This document shows, in pieces, positions 32,001 through 39,786 of a stretch of 64,000 nt of DNA. A model generated the notes under the pieces. It saw only the letters and a list, made by a program, of their open reading frames with translations, was not told the origin of the DNA and searched no databases. Origin of the DNA: Pseudomonas oryzagri (GTDB taxonomy: Bacteria > Pseudomonadota > Gammaproteobacteria > Pseudomonadales > Pseudomonadaceae); the NCBI RefSeq assembly GCF_020831405.1, contig NZ_JAJHPU010000017.1, forward strand, positions 313,993-377,992, read 5' to 3'. Made by a program: the position numbers and the translations under genes. Within the stretch, counting starts at the first letter, position 1. Every line of letters begins with the position of its first letter.

Positions 32001-32087
32001 GCGCCCTGCCGCGACGGCCGGCTGATCGAGGCGGAGATCGTCAGCTCGGTGTTCTACGATCCCAAGGGCGATCGCCAGAACATCTGA
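29049..32087 (+). CDS. soxA: Sarcosine oxidase alpha subunit
   Basis: 1012-residue large subunit. The N-terminal part resembles a ferredoxin-like/2Fe-2S-type Fer2_4 domain (FTFNGQRYQGFAGDTLAAALLANG), the middle is an NAD(P)/FAD-binding dinucleotide fold ([20 protein letters not shown], about residue 180), and the C-terminal third is a glycine-cleavage-T-like folate domain (LLDASTLGKIDIQGPDA onward) where the methyl-derived one-carbon unit is passed to THF. It starts in the ATGA overlap with soxD. Confidence 0.96.
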   Translation: MSQVNRLSRGGRVDRSQPLTFTFNGQRYQGFAGDTLAAALLANGVDVVGRSFKYSRPRGIVAAGAEEPNAVIQLGSREATQVPNVRATQQALYDGLVASSTNGWPNVDTDLMGLVGKVGGQMMPPGFYYKTFMFPQSMWPTYEKYIRKAAGLGRAPTENDPDSYDLINRHCDVLVIGAGPAGLAAALAAARSGARVILADEQEEFGGSLLDTRETLNGKPAAEWIEQVLAELKTFPEVLLLPRATVNGYHDHNFLTIHERCTDHLGETAPLGAFAHKPVRQRLHRVRAKRVVLAVGAHERPLVFANNDVPGNMLAGAVSTYVRRYGVAPGKQLVLATNNDYAYRTVLDWLDAGLQVVAVADARSNPRGAWVEEARSRGVRILTGSSVVEVRGSKRVKAARIAAIDTRSHRVTSPGEWLECDLVASSGGYSPVVHLASHLGGKPTWREDILAFVPGDGLGLQARVCAGAVNGVFALGTVIADGYSAGSKAATDAGFKAVNGKLPRAEERREEATLALFHVPHDKPTARAPKQFVDLQNDVTAAGIELATREGFESVEHVKRYTALGFGTDQGKLGNINGLAIAARSLGISIPQMGTTMFRPNYTPVSFGAIAGRNCGPLFDAKRFTALHAWHVKNGALFEDVGQWKRPWYFPKPGEDLHSAVARECLAVRSSVGLLDASTLGKIDIQGPDAREFLNRVYTNAWTKLDVGKARYGLMCKEDGMVFDDGVTACLADNHFLMTTTTGGAARVLQWLELYHQTEWPELKVYFTSVTDHWATLTLSGPNSRKLLAEVTDIDLDKDRFPFMTWQEGKVAGVPARVFRISFTGELSYEVNIQADYAMGVLEKLAEAGKKYNLTPYGTETMHVLRAEKGFIIVGQETDSTVTPDDLNMGWCVGRTKPFSWIGWRGMNREDARREGRKQLVGLRTVDPNQVLPEGTQLVFDPKQPKPMQMAGHVTSSYQSASLGHSVALALVKGGLSKLGQKVYAPCRDGRLIEAEIVSSVFYDPKGDRQNI

Positions 32088-32094
32088 TGAGTAC

Positions 32095-32120
32095 ACCGGC
32101 CCCCGCGTGCGGGGGCCGGT
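32095..32120. terminator. Strong intercistronic hairpin between soxA and soxG
   Basis: 12-bp perfect stem ACCGGCCCCCGC/GCGGGGGCCGGT with a minimal loop and no T-run, in the 82-base soxA-soxG gap. It could reduce read-through or protect the soxBDA mRNA 3' end. Confidence 0.5.
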
Positions 32121-32169
32121 CTTGCGAACAGGATTCTTACGGCGCCCGCGGGCGCCAGGCAGGTGAACC

Positions 32170-32799
32170 ATGACTGCGATCAACGTCTACAACCAACGCC
32201 CCGCCGACATCGCCGGCCAGTCGCCGCTGCACCACGCCGGCTTCGAGCAGCTGATCGGCAAGGGCCGCCCCAACGCCGGCGTGCGCCTGCGCGAGCGCAA
32301 GCTGCTCGGCCACCTGACCCTGCGCGGCGACGCCAAGGACCCGGCCTTCTGCGGCGGCGTGCACCAGGCCCTGGGCCTGGAACTGCCGGTGGCCCTCGGC
32401 CTGGTCGCCAAGGGCGAAACCTCGCTGCAGTGGATGGGCCCCGACGAGTGGCTGCTGATCGTGCCGCGCGGCGAGGAGTACGCCACCGAGCTGCGCCTGC
32501 GCGAAGCGCTGGCCGGCCAGCACATCCAGGTGGTCAACGTCAGCGGCGGGCAGACCATCCTCGAACTGAAGGGCGACAAGGTTCGCGACATGCTGATGAA
32601 GTCGACCAGCTACGACGTGCACCCCGACAACTTCCCGGTCGGCAAGGCGGTCGGCACCGTGTTCGCCAAGTCGCAACTGGTGATCCGCCACACCGCCGAG
32701 AACACTTGGGAACTGCTGGTGCGCCGCAGCTTCGCCGACTACATCTGGCTGTGGCTGCAGGACGCCTGCGCCGAGTACGGCCTGGCCATCGAGGCCTGA
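32170..32799 (+). CDS. soxG: Sarcosine oxidase gamma subunit
   Basis: 209-residue subunit of heterotetrameric sarcosine oxidase, related to glycine-cleavage-T folds. Segments QWMGPDEWLLIVPRG, VVNVSGGQTILELKG and MKSTSYDVHPDNFPVGK are typical. ATG follows CAGGTGAACC. It completes soxBDAG; purU follows after 127 bases. Confidence 0.95.
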   Translation: MTAINVYNQRPADIAGQSPLHHAGFEQLIGKGRPNAGVRLRERKLLGHLTLRGDAKDPAFCGGVHQALGLELPVALGLVAKGETSLQWMGPDEWLLIVPRGEEYATELRLREALAGQHIQVVNVSGGQTILELKGDKVRDMLMKSTSYDVHPDNFPVGKAVGTVFAKSQLVIRHTAENTWELLVRRSFADYIWLWLQDACAEYGLAIEA

Positions 32800-32926
32800 G
32801 CCGGCGCGCGCCGGCCATGGGGCGGACAACGGCGTCCGTCACCGTGGCCGGCGCCGCGCCCCCCAACCCCCTCGGGCCCCGCGCCCCGCGCGGAGCCTCT
32901 CTCGCCACGCGCCAGCGGAGTCCGCC

Positions 32927-33784
32927 ATGAGCCGCACCCCCGACACCTGGATCCTCACCGCCCACTGTCCGAGCCTGCTCGGCACCGTGGACGTGGTCAC
33001 GCGCTTTTTGTTCGAGCAGGGCTGCTACGTCACCGAGCACCACAGCTTCGACGACCGCGAGGACAACCGCTTCTTCATCCGCGTCGAGTTCCGCGCCCCG
33101 GACGGCTTCACCGAGGCGGACTTCCGCGCCGGGCTGGCGCAACGCGTCGCGCCCTTCGCCATGCAGACCGAACTGGTCGCCCCGGGCTACCGGCCCAAGG
33201 TGGTGATCATGGTCTCCAAGGCCGACCACTGCCTGCACGACCTGCTCTACCGCCAGCGCATCGGTCAGCTGCCGATGGACGTCGCCGCGGTGGTCTCCAA
33301 CCATCCCGACCTCGAGCCGCTGGCGCGCTGGCACGGCATCCCCTACCACCACTTCCCGCTCGATCCGAACGACAAGCCCGCCCAGGAGGCGCGCGTGCTG
33401 CAGGTGGTCGAGGACAGCGGCGCCGAGCTGGTGATCCTCGCCCGCTACATGCAGGTGCTGTCCGCCGAGCTGTGCCAGCGCCTGGAAGGCCGGGCGATCA
33501 ACATCCACCACTCGCTGCTGCCCGGCTTCAAGGGCGCCAAGCCCTACCACCAGGCCTGGGAAAAGGGGGTCAAGCTGGTCGGCGCCACCGCCCACTTCAT
33601 CAACAACGACCTCGACGAAGGGCCGATCATCGCCCAGGGCGTCGAGCCGGTGGACCACGCCCACTACCCCGAGGACCTGGTCGCCAAGGGCCGCGACATC
33701 GAATGCCTGACCCTGGCCCGCGCGGTCGGCTACTTCCTGGAACGCCGGGTGTTCTTGAACGGCAACCGCAGCGTGGTGCTGTAA
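32927..33784 (+). CDS. purU: Formyltetrahydrofolate deformylase
   Basis: Hydrolyses 10-formyl-THF to formate and THF. 285 residues: an N-terminal ACT domain (WILTAHCPSLLGTVDVVTRFL) and a C-terminal formyl-transferase fold with the catalytic segment INIHHSLLPGFKGAKPYHQA and GATAHFI. Placed after sarcosine oxidase, it recycles THF when methyl-group catabolism loads the folate pool. ATG follows GCGGAGT. Two REP-like cassettes follow its stop. Confidence 0.96.
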   Translation: MSRTPDTWILTAHCPSLLGTVDVVTRFLFEQGCYVTEHHSFDDREDNRFFIRVEFRAPDGFTEADFRAGLAQRVAPFAMQTELVAPGYRPKVVIMVSKADHCLHDLLYRQRIGQLPMDVAAVVSNHPDLEPLARWHGIPYHHFPLDPNDKPAQEARVLQVVEDSGAELVILARYMQVLSAELCQRLEGRAINIHHSLLPGFKGAKPYHQAWEKGVKLVGATAHFINNDLDEGPIIAQGVEPVDHAHYPEDLVAKGRDIECLTLARAVGYFLERRVFLNGNRSVVL

Positions 33785-33817
33785 CGCCCGCTCCCGGGGC
33801 GGGCTGCAGGAGCGAAT

Positions 33818-33899
33818 GTAGGGTGGACAACTCGCGAAGCGATTGTCCACCGCGACCGCAGAGTAGTGGTGGACAAGGCTGCGCCGTTGTCCACCCTAC
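33818..33899. repeat. REP-like cassette, family A, copy 1
   Basis: Two hairpins in opposite orientation: GTAGGGTGGACAACTCGCG...TTGTCCACC and GGTGGACAA...TTGTCCACCCTAC, 16 bases apart. Outer ends GTAGGGTGG/CCACCCTAC are inverted, as in a bipartite REP (BIME) unit. Confidence 0.9.
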
Positions 33900-33950
33900 G
33901 CGTTGCCGCGGCCACGCCGGGCGCATGAGTGCGCCCCTGCACACGGAAAC

Positions 33951-34035
33951 GCAGGGTGGACAACTCGCAAAGCGATTGTCCACCGCGACCGCGGAGTGGT
34001 GGTGGCGGACAAGGCTGCGCCGTTGTCCACCCTAC
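33951..34035. repeat. REP-like cassette, family A, copy 2
   Basis: Near-identical repeat of the preceding cassette (a few substitutions and a 3-base insertion), in the same orientation 51 bases downstream. Together they fill most of the purU-fdhA gap. Confidence 0.9.
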
Positions 34036-34083
34036 GTGCCTGGCGAAGCTCGCCAGCCGGTCGTTTTCAGCGGATACCGACCA

Positions 34084-34130
34084 GCGACCCGCCCTGACGT
34101 TTTGAGCAATCCCCGGGTCGCTTACGTACC
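34084..34130 (+). promoter_or_regulatory. 47-bp motif upstream of fdhA, shared with the dipeptidase/dgc operon
   Basis: Begins GCGACCCGCCCTGACG and continues TTTTGAGCAATCCCCGGGTCG. Aligned without gaps to 35667-35713, it has 37 of 47 identical positions. It ends 131 bases before fdhA. A common regulator site is the simplest reading; GbdR is a candidate from context only. Confidence 0.6.
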
Positions 34131-34261
34131 ACAGCCCCACCGCCCCCCGCCGCTAAGCTGCCGACACAGCGCCGCTGCCTGCGGCCACCGACACCAGCTC
34201 CAGCTACAAGCCGCGCGGCATTTGGCCCCGCCTTGTTTCCACAACAACAAACGGAGAACTG

Positions 34262-35464
34262 ATGATGTCCGACAATCGTGGTGTGGTTTATCTCGGCGCC
34301 GGCAAGGTCGAGGTGCAGAACATCCCCTATCCGAAAATGCAGGACCCGCGCGGCAAGAAGATCGAGCACGGCGTCATCCTGCGCGTGGTTTCCACCAACA
34401 TCTGCGGCTCCGACCAGCACATGGTGCGCGGGCGCACCACCGCACAGGTCGGCCTGGTGCTCGGCCACGAGATCACCGGCGAGGTGATCGAGAAGGGCCG
34501 CGACGTCGAGCACCTGAAGATCGGCGACCTGGTCTCGGTGCCGTTCAACGTCGCCTGCGGCCGCTGCCGCAGCTGCAAGGAAACCCATACCGGCGTCTGC
34601 CTGACCGTCAACCCGGCGCGCGCCGGCGGCGCCTACGGCTACGTCGACATGGGCGACTGGACCGGTGGCCAGGCCGAATACGTGCTGGTGCCCTACGCCG
34701 ACTTCAACCTGCTCAAGCTGCCCGAGCGCGACAAGGCGATGGAGAAGATCCGCGATCTGACCTGCCTGTCCGACATCCTGCCCACCGGCTACCACGGCGC
34801 CGTCACCGCCGGCGTCGGCCCGGGCAGCACCGTCTACGTCGCCGGCGCCGGCCCGGTCGGCCTGGCCGCGGCGGCTTCCGCCCGCCTGCTCGGCGCCGCG
34901 GTGGTGATCGTCGGCGACGTTAACCCGGTGCGCCTGGCCCACGCCAAGGCCCAGGGCTTCGAGATCGCCGACCTGTCCAAGGACACCCCGCTGCACGAAC
35001 AGATCGCCGACCTGCTCGGCGAGCCGGAAGTCGACTGCGCGATCGACTGCGTCGGCTTCGAGGCCCGCGGCCACGGCCACCAGGGCGTGCAGCACGAGGC
35101 CCCGGCCACCGTGCTTAACTCGCTGATGCAGGTCACCCGCGTGGCCGGCAAGATCGGCATCCCCGGCCTGTACGTCACCGAGGACCCGGGCGCGGTGGAC
35201 GCCGCAGCGAAGATCGGCAGCCTGAGCATCCGCTTTGGCCTCGGCTGGGCCAAGTCGCACAGCTTCCACACCGGCCAGACCCCGGTGATGAAGTACAACC
35301 GCGCGCTCATGCAGGCGATCATGTGGGACCGCCTGAACATCGCCGACATCGTCGGCGTGCAAGTGATCGGCCTCGACGAGGCGCCCAAGGGCTACGGCGA
35401 GTTCGACGCCGGCGTGCCGAAGAAATTCGTCATCGATCCGCACCGCACCTTCAGCGCCGCCTGA
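34262..35464 (+). CDS. fdhA: Glutathione-independent formaldehyde dehydrogenase FdhA
   Basis: Zinc- and NAD-dependent dehydrogenase (dismutase) oxidising formaldehyde released by demethylation. 400 residues from ATG at 34262 (399 from the next ATG at 34265; GGAGA serves either). Catalytic zinc Cys in NICGSDQH and GHEITGEV, structural-zinc cysteines in CGRCRSCKETHTGVC, and the NAD fold VAGAGPVGLAAAASARLLG. Very close to the P. putida enzyme. Monocistronic: two terminators follow. Confidence 0.97.
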   Translation: MMSDNRGVVYLGAGKVEVQNIPYPKMQDPRGKKIEHGVILRVVSTNICGSDQHMVRGRTTAQVGLVLGHEITGEVIEKGRDVEHLKIGDLVSVPFNVACGRCRSCKETHTGVCLTVNPARAGGAYGYVDMGDWTGGQAEYVLVPYADFNLLKLPERDKAMEKIRDLTCLSDILPTGYHGAVTAGVGPGSTVYVAGAGPVGLAAAASARLLGAAVVIVGDVNPVRLAHAKAQGFEIADLSKDTPLHEQIADLLGEPEVDCAIDCVGFEARGHGHQGVQHEAPATVLNSLMQVTRVAGKIGIPGLYVTEDPGAVDAAAKIGSLSIRFGLGWAKSHSFHTGQTPVMKYNRALMQAIMWDRLNIADIVGVQVIGLDEAPKGYGEFDAGVPKKFVIDPHRTFSAA

Positions 35465-35487
35465 TCGGCGCAGGTACAGTCACGGCA

Positions 35488-35515
35488 GGCGTCGCCCGCA
35501 TGCGCGACGCCTTTT
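35488..35515 (+). terminator. First terminator after fdhA
   Basis: Eight-bp stem GGCGTCGC/GCGACGCC with an 8-nt loop and TTTT. Confidence 0.75.
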
Positions 35516-35519
35516 ACGA

Positions 35520-35544
35520 GGGAGCCTCCGGGCTCCCTTTTTTT
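35520..35544 (+). terminator. Second terminator after fdhA
   Basis: Seven-bp stem GGGAGCC/GGCTCCC, loop TCCG, then seven T. The best-formed rho-independent terminator in the window. Confidence 0.92.
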
Positions 35545-35666
35545 ATGCCCGTGCGCACCGCGCCCCCCTTGGCACGGCCAGCAGCGACCCGCCAGCCGCG
35601 CGTTCGCAGGCGCCGCCAGCGGCGCGGCGAGCCCGGCAAAGCGCGCCTCCACGCTGGCTTGTCCCA

Positions 35667-35713
35667 CCGCGACCGCCCCTGACGCTTTCGGCAATCCCCC
35701 GGTCGTTTTTGCA
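35667..35713 (+). promoter_or_regulatory. 47-bp motif upstream of the dipeptidase/dgcAB operon
   Basis: Counterpart of 34084-34130: GCGACCGCCCCTGACGC, then TTTCGGCAATCCCCCGGTCG. It ends 90 bases before the dipeptidase-like gene. The intervening sequence should contain the promoter. Confidence 0.6.
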
Positions 35714-35803
35714 CCGGGGCGCCCCGGACGCCCGGCATATGCTCCTTTCAAAGCGCCGGCACCGACGCCGCCGCAAGGTACCGCCAGACAAGGGGACAGC
35801 CTG

Positions 35804-36781
<978 letters not shown>

Positions 36782-36800
36782 GCCAACCCTGACCCGTTCG

Positions 36801-36905
36801 ATCGTTCCCACGCTCCGCGTGGGAATACAGCCCGTGACGCTCCGCGTCACAGAAGCGGACGCAGAGCGTCCAGCGAGACGTTCCCACGCAGAGCGTGGGA
36901 ACGAT
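36801..36905. repeat. REP-like cassette, family C
   Basis: Four successive hairpins: CGTTCCCACGC-TCCGCGTGGGAA, GTGACGC-TCC-GCGTCAC, GGACGC-AGA-GCGTCC and CGTTCCCACGC-AGA-GCGTGGGAACG. Outer ends ATCGTTCCCACG/CGTGGGAACGAT are inverted. This is a common Pseudomonas intergenic element; here it sits between the dipeptidase-like and V4R genes. Confidence 0.85.
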
Positions 36906-36935
36906 CAACAAACCACCGAATTCGAGACTGAAGAC

Positions 36936-37466
36936 ATGACCACCCACGCCCCCGAAATGCCCATCCTGGTCGACGACGAAACCGGCGTCTGGACCACCGA
37001 CGCCCTGCCGATGCTCTACGTGCCGCGCCACTTCTTCGTCAACAACCACATGGGCATCGAGTCGGTGATCGGCGCCGAGCGCTACGCCGAGATCCTCTAC
37101 GAGGCCGGCTACAAGTCCGCCTGGCACTGGTGCGAGAAGGAAGCCGAATGCCACGGCCTGGTCGGCGTCGAGGTGTTCGAGCACTACATGAAGCGCCTGT
37201 CGCAGCGCGGCTGGGGCCTGTTCAAGATCGAGGCGATCGACATCGACGCCGGCACCGCCACCGTGCGCCTCGACCACTCCGCCTTCGTCTACGTCTACGG
37301 CAAGTGCGGCCGCAAGGTCGACTACATGTTCACCGGCTGGTTCGCCGGCGCCATGGACCAGATCCTCGCCGCCAAGGGCAGCACCCTGCGCACCGTCGCC
37401 GAGCAGGTCTACGGCGCCTCCGAGGAAGGCCACGACCACGGCCTGTTCGTCGTCAAACCACTCTGA
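36936..37466 (+). CDS. V4R (4-vinyl-reductase-type) domain protein
   Basis: 176-residue cytoplasmic protein conserved between the dipeptidase-like gene and dgcA. The C-terminal half (FEHYMKRLSQRGWGLFKIEAID ... VYGKCGRKVDYMFTGWFAGAMDQI) looks like a V4R small-molecule-binding domain. A CHGLVGVEVFEH segment precedes it. Function unknown; a ligand-binding or assembly role for the dimethylglycine demethylase is possible from context only. ATG at 36936 has only a weak ribosome site. Confidence 0.75.
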   Translation: MTTHAPEMPILVDDETGVWTTDALPMLYVPRHFFVNNHMGIESVIGAERYAEILYEAGYKSAWHWCEKEAECHGLVGVEVFEHYMKRLSQRGWGLFKIEAIDIDAGTATVRLDHSAFVYVYGKCGRKVDYMFTGWFAGAMDQILAAKGSTLRTVAEQVYGASEEGHDHGLFVVKPL

Positions 37467-37470
37467 ACCC

Positions 37471-37531
37471 GTAGGAGCGGCAGCCGCCGCGAGCTGTTCA
37501 TAAACCGGATCGCGGCTGACGCCGCTCCTAC
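37471..37531. repeat. REP-like palindrome pair, family D
   Basis: GTAGGAGCGGCAGCCGC ... GCGGCTGACGCCGCTCCTAC, inverted ends GTAGGAGCGGC/GCCGCTCCTAC, starting 5 bases after the V4R gene stop. This is the well-known GTAGGAGCGGC-type Pseudomonas REP. Confidence 0.85.
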
Positions 37532-37569
37532 AAGAAGCGCATAGACCGCTCTTGCGTGAGGATGTCCCC

Positions 37570-39630
37570 ATGGCCTTCGAAGCAATGTTCCAGCCGATCC
37601 AGATCGGCAAGCTGACCATCCGTAACCGCGTGCTCAGCACCGCGCACGCCGAGGTGTACGCCACCGACGGCGGCATGACCACCGAGCGCTACGTGAAGTA
37701 CTACGAGGAGAAGGCCAAGGGCGGCATCGGCCTGGCCATCTGCGGTGGTTCGTCGGTGGTCGCCATCGACAGCCCGCAGGGCTGGTGGAAGTCGGTCAAC
37801 CTGTCCACCGACCGGATCATCCCGCACTTCCAGAACCTCGCCGACGCCATGCACAAGCATGGCGCCAAGATCATGATCCAGATTACCCACATGGGTCGTC
37901 GTTCGCGCTGGGACGGCGAGCACTGGCCGACCCTGATGTCGCCGTCGGGCATCCGCGAGCCGGTGCACCGCGCCACCTGCAAGACCATCGAGGTCGAGGA
38001 GATCTGGCGGGTGATCGGCAACTACGCGCAGGCCGCACGCCGCGCCAAGGAAGGCGGCCTGGACGGCGTCGAGCTGTCCGCCGTGCACCAGCACATGATC
38101 GACCAGTTCTGGAGCCCGCGCGTCAACAAGCGTACCGACGAGTGGGGCGGCACCTTCGAGGGCCGCATGAAGTTCGGCCTGGAGGTGCTCAAGGCGGTGC
38201 GCAAGGAAGTCGGCGACGACTTCTGCGTCGGCATGCGCATCTGCGGCGACGAGTTCCACCCGGACGGCCTGTCCCACGAGGACATGAAGCAGATCGCCAA
38301 GTACTACAACGACACCGGCATGCTCGACTTCTTCGGCGTGGTCGGTTCGGGTTGCGACACCCACAACACCCTGGCCAACGTCATTCCCAACATGAGCTAC
38401 CCGCCGGAGCCGTTCCTGCACCTGGCGGCGGGCATCAAGGAAGTGGTCACCGTGCCGGTGCTGCACGCGCAGAACATCAAGGACCCCAACCAGGCCACCC
38501 GCATCCTCGAGGGCGGCTACGTGGACATGGTCGGCATGACCCGCGCGCACATCGCCGACCCGCACCTGATCGCCAAGATCAAGATGGGCCAGGTCGACCA
38601 GATCAAGCAGTGCGTCGGCGCCAACTACTGCATCGACCGCCAGTACCAGGGCCTGGACGTGCTGTGCATCCAGAACGCGGCGACCAGCCGCGAGTACATG
38701 GGCGTGCCGCACATCATCGAGAAGTCCACCGGGCCCAAGCGCAAGGTGGTGGTGGTCGGCGGCGGCCCGGCCGGCATGGAGGCCGCGCGCGTCTCCGCCG
38801 AGCGCGGCCACGACGTCACCCTGTTCGAGAAGAACGACGCCCTCGGCGGGCAGATCAGCATCGCCGCCAAGGCGCCGCAGCGCGACCAGATCGCCGGCAT
38901 CACCCGCTGGTTCCAGCTGGAGCTGGCGCGCCTGAACGTCGACCTGCGCCTGGGCACCGCCGCCGACAGCGCGACCATCCTCGACCTCAAGCCGGACATC
39001 GTCATCCTCGCCAACGGCGGCAAGCCGTTCGTCGAGCAGAACGAGCACTGGGGCGCCGCCGAGGGCCTGGTGGTGAGCAGCTGGGACGTGCTCAATGGCG
39101 TGGTCGCGCCGGGCAGCAACGTGCTGGTCTACGACACCATCTGCGAGTTCACCGGCATGTCGGTGGCCGACTTCCTCGCCGACAAGGGCTGCAAGGTGGA
39201 GATCGTCACCGACGACATCAAGCCGGGCGTGGCGATGGGCGGCACCACCTTCCCGACCTACTACCGCAGCATGTACCCCAAGGAAGTGATCATGACCGGC
39301 GACATGATGCTGGAAAAGGTCTACCGCGAGGGCGACAAGCTGGTGGCGGTGCTCGAGAACGAATACACCGGCGCCAAGGAAGAGCGGGTGGTCGACCAGG
39401 TGGTGGTGGAGAACGGCGTGCGTCCGGACGAGACCCTCTACTACGAGCTCAAGCAGGGTTCGCGCAACAAGGGGCAGATCGACATCGAGGCGCTGTTCGC
39501 CATCCAGCCGCAGCCGTGCCTGGCCGAGAAGGCCGCCGGCTACCTGCTGTTCCGCATCGGCGACTGCGTGGCCCAGCGCAACACCCACGCGGCGATCTAC
39601 GACGCGCTGCGCCTGTGCAAGGACTTCTGA
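37570..39630 (+). CDS. dgcA: Dimethylglycine demethylase subunit DgcA
   Basis: 686-residue flavoprotein of the trimethylamine-dehydrogenase type that, with DgcB, demethylates dimethylglycine to sarcosine. Residues 1-345 form an old-yellow-enzyme-like FMN barrel (QITHMGRRSRW), then an iron-sulfur segment, then dinucleotide folds (VVVVGGGPAGMEAARVSAERG near 385). In the segment the ligands read Cys348, Ala351, Cys354, Cys366: the second of the four Cys seen in trimethylamine dehydrogenase is Ala. ATG at 37570 follows GAGGAT; a TTG at 37552 is less likely. Confidence 0.93.
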   Translation: MAFEAMFQPIQIGKLTIRNRVLSTAHAEVYATDGGMTTERYVKYYEEKAKGGIGLAICGGSSVVAIDSPQGWWKSVNLSTDRIIPHFQNLADAMHKHGAKIMIQITHMGRRSRWDGEHWPTLMSPSGIREPVHRATCKTIEVEEIWRVIGNYAQAARRAKEGGLDGVELSAVHQHMIDQFWSPRVNKRTDEWGGTFEGRMKFGLEVLKAVRKEVGDDFCVGMRICGDEFHPDGLSHEDMKQIAKYYNDTGMLDFFGVVGSGCDTHNTLANVIPNMSYPPEPFLHLAAGIKEVVTVPVLHAQNIKDPNQATRILEGGYVDMVGMTRAHIADPHLIAKIKMGQVDQIKQCVGANYCIDRQYQGLDVLCIQNAATSREYMGVPHIIEKSTGPKRKVVVVGGGPAGMEAARVSAERGHDVTLFEKNDALGGQISIAAKAPQRDQIAGITRWFQLELARLNVDLRLGTAADSATILDLKPDIVILANGGKPFVEQNEHWGAAEGLVVSSWDVLNGVVAPGSNVLVYDTICEFTGMSVADFLADKGCKVEIVTDDIKPGVAMGGTTFPTYYRSMYPKEVIMTGDMMLEKVYREGDKLVAVLENEYTGAKEERVVDQVVVENGVRPDETLYYELKQGSRNKGQIDIEALFAIQPQPCLAEKAAGYLLFRIGDCVAQRNTHAAIYDALRLCKDF

Positions 39631-39638
39631 CGGCCCCC

Positions 39639-39751
39639 GTAGGGTGGGTTAGCCGCGCCGCGGCGTAACCCACCGACCGGATCACCGAGCCGGCCAAGGC
39701 GATGCCTGGCGGCATCGATGGTGGGTTACGCCTTCGGCTAACCCACCCTAC
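39639..39751. repeat. REP-like cassette, family B, between dgcA and dgcB
   Basis: GTAGGGTGGGTTAGCCGCG...CGTAACCCACC, a middle GATGCC-TGGC-GGCATC hairpin, and GGTGGGTTACGCC...TAACCCACCCTAC in inverted orientation. Same order as 18481-18594. It starts 9 bases after the dgcA stop inside the operon. Confidence 0.9.
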
Positions 39752-39786
39752 GTCGACGCTCACGGTCCCCATAAGGAGACCCATCC

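Noticed and set aside
28977..32183. Long minus-strand open frame opposite soxA.
   Set aside because: High G+C leaves antisense frames open. The translation is low-complexity and has no recognisable domains, while the plus strand encodes a clear SoxA.
33818..34035. CRISPR array, because of repeated units with a spacer.
   Set aside because: There are only two units, each itself a pair of inverted hairpins, with sister copies elsewhere in the window; this is a REP-type pattern and no cas gene is present.
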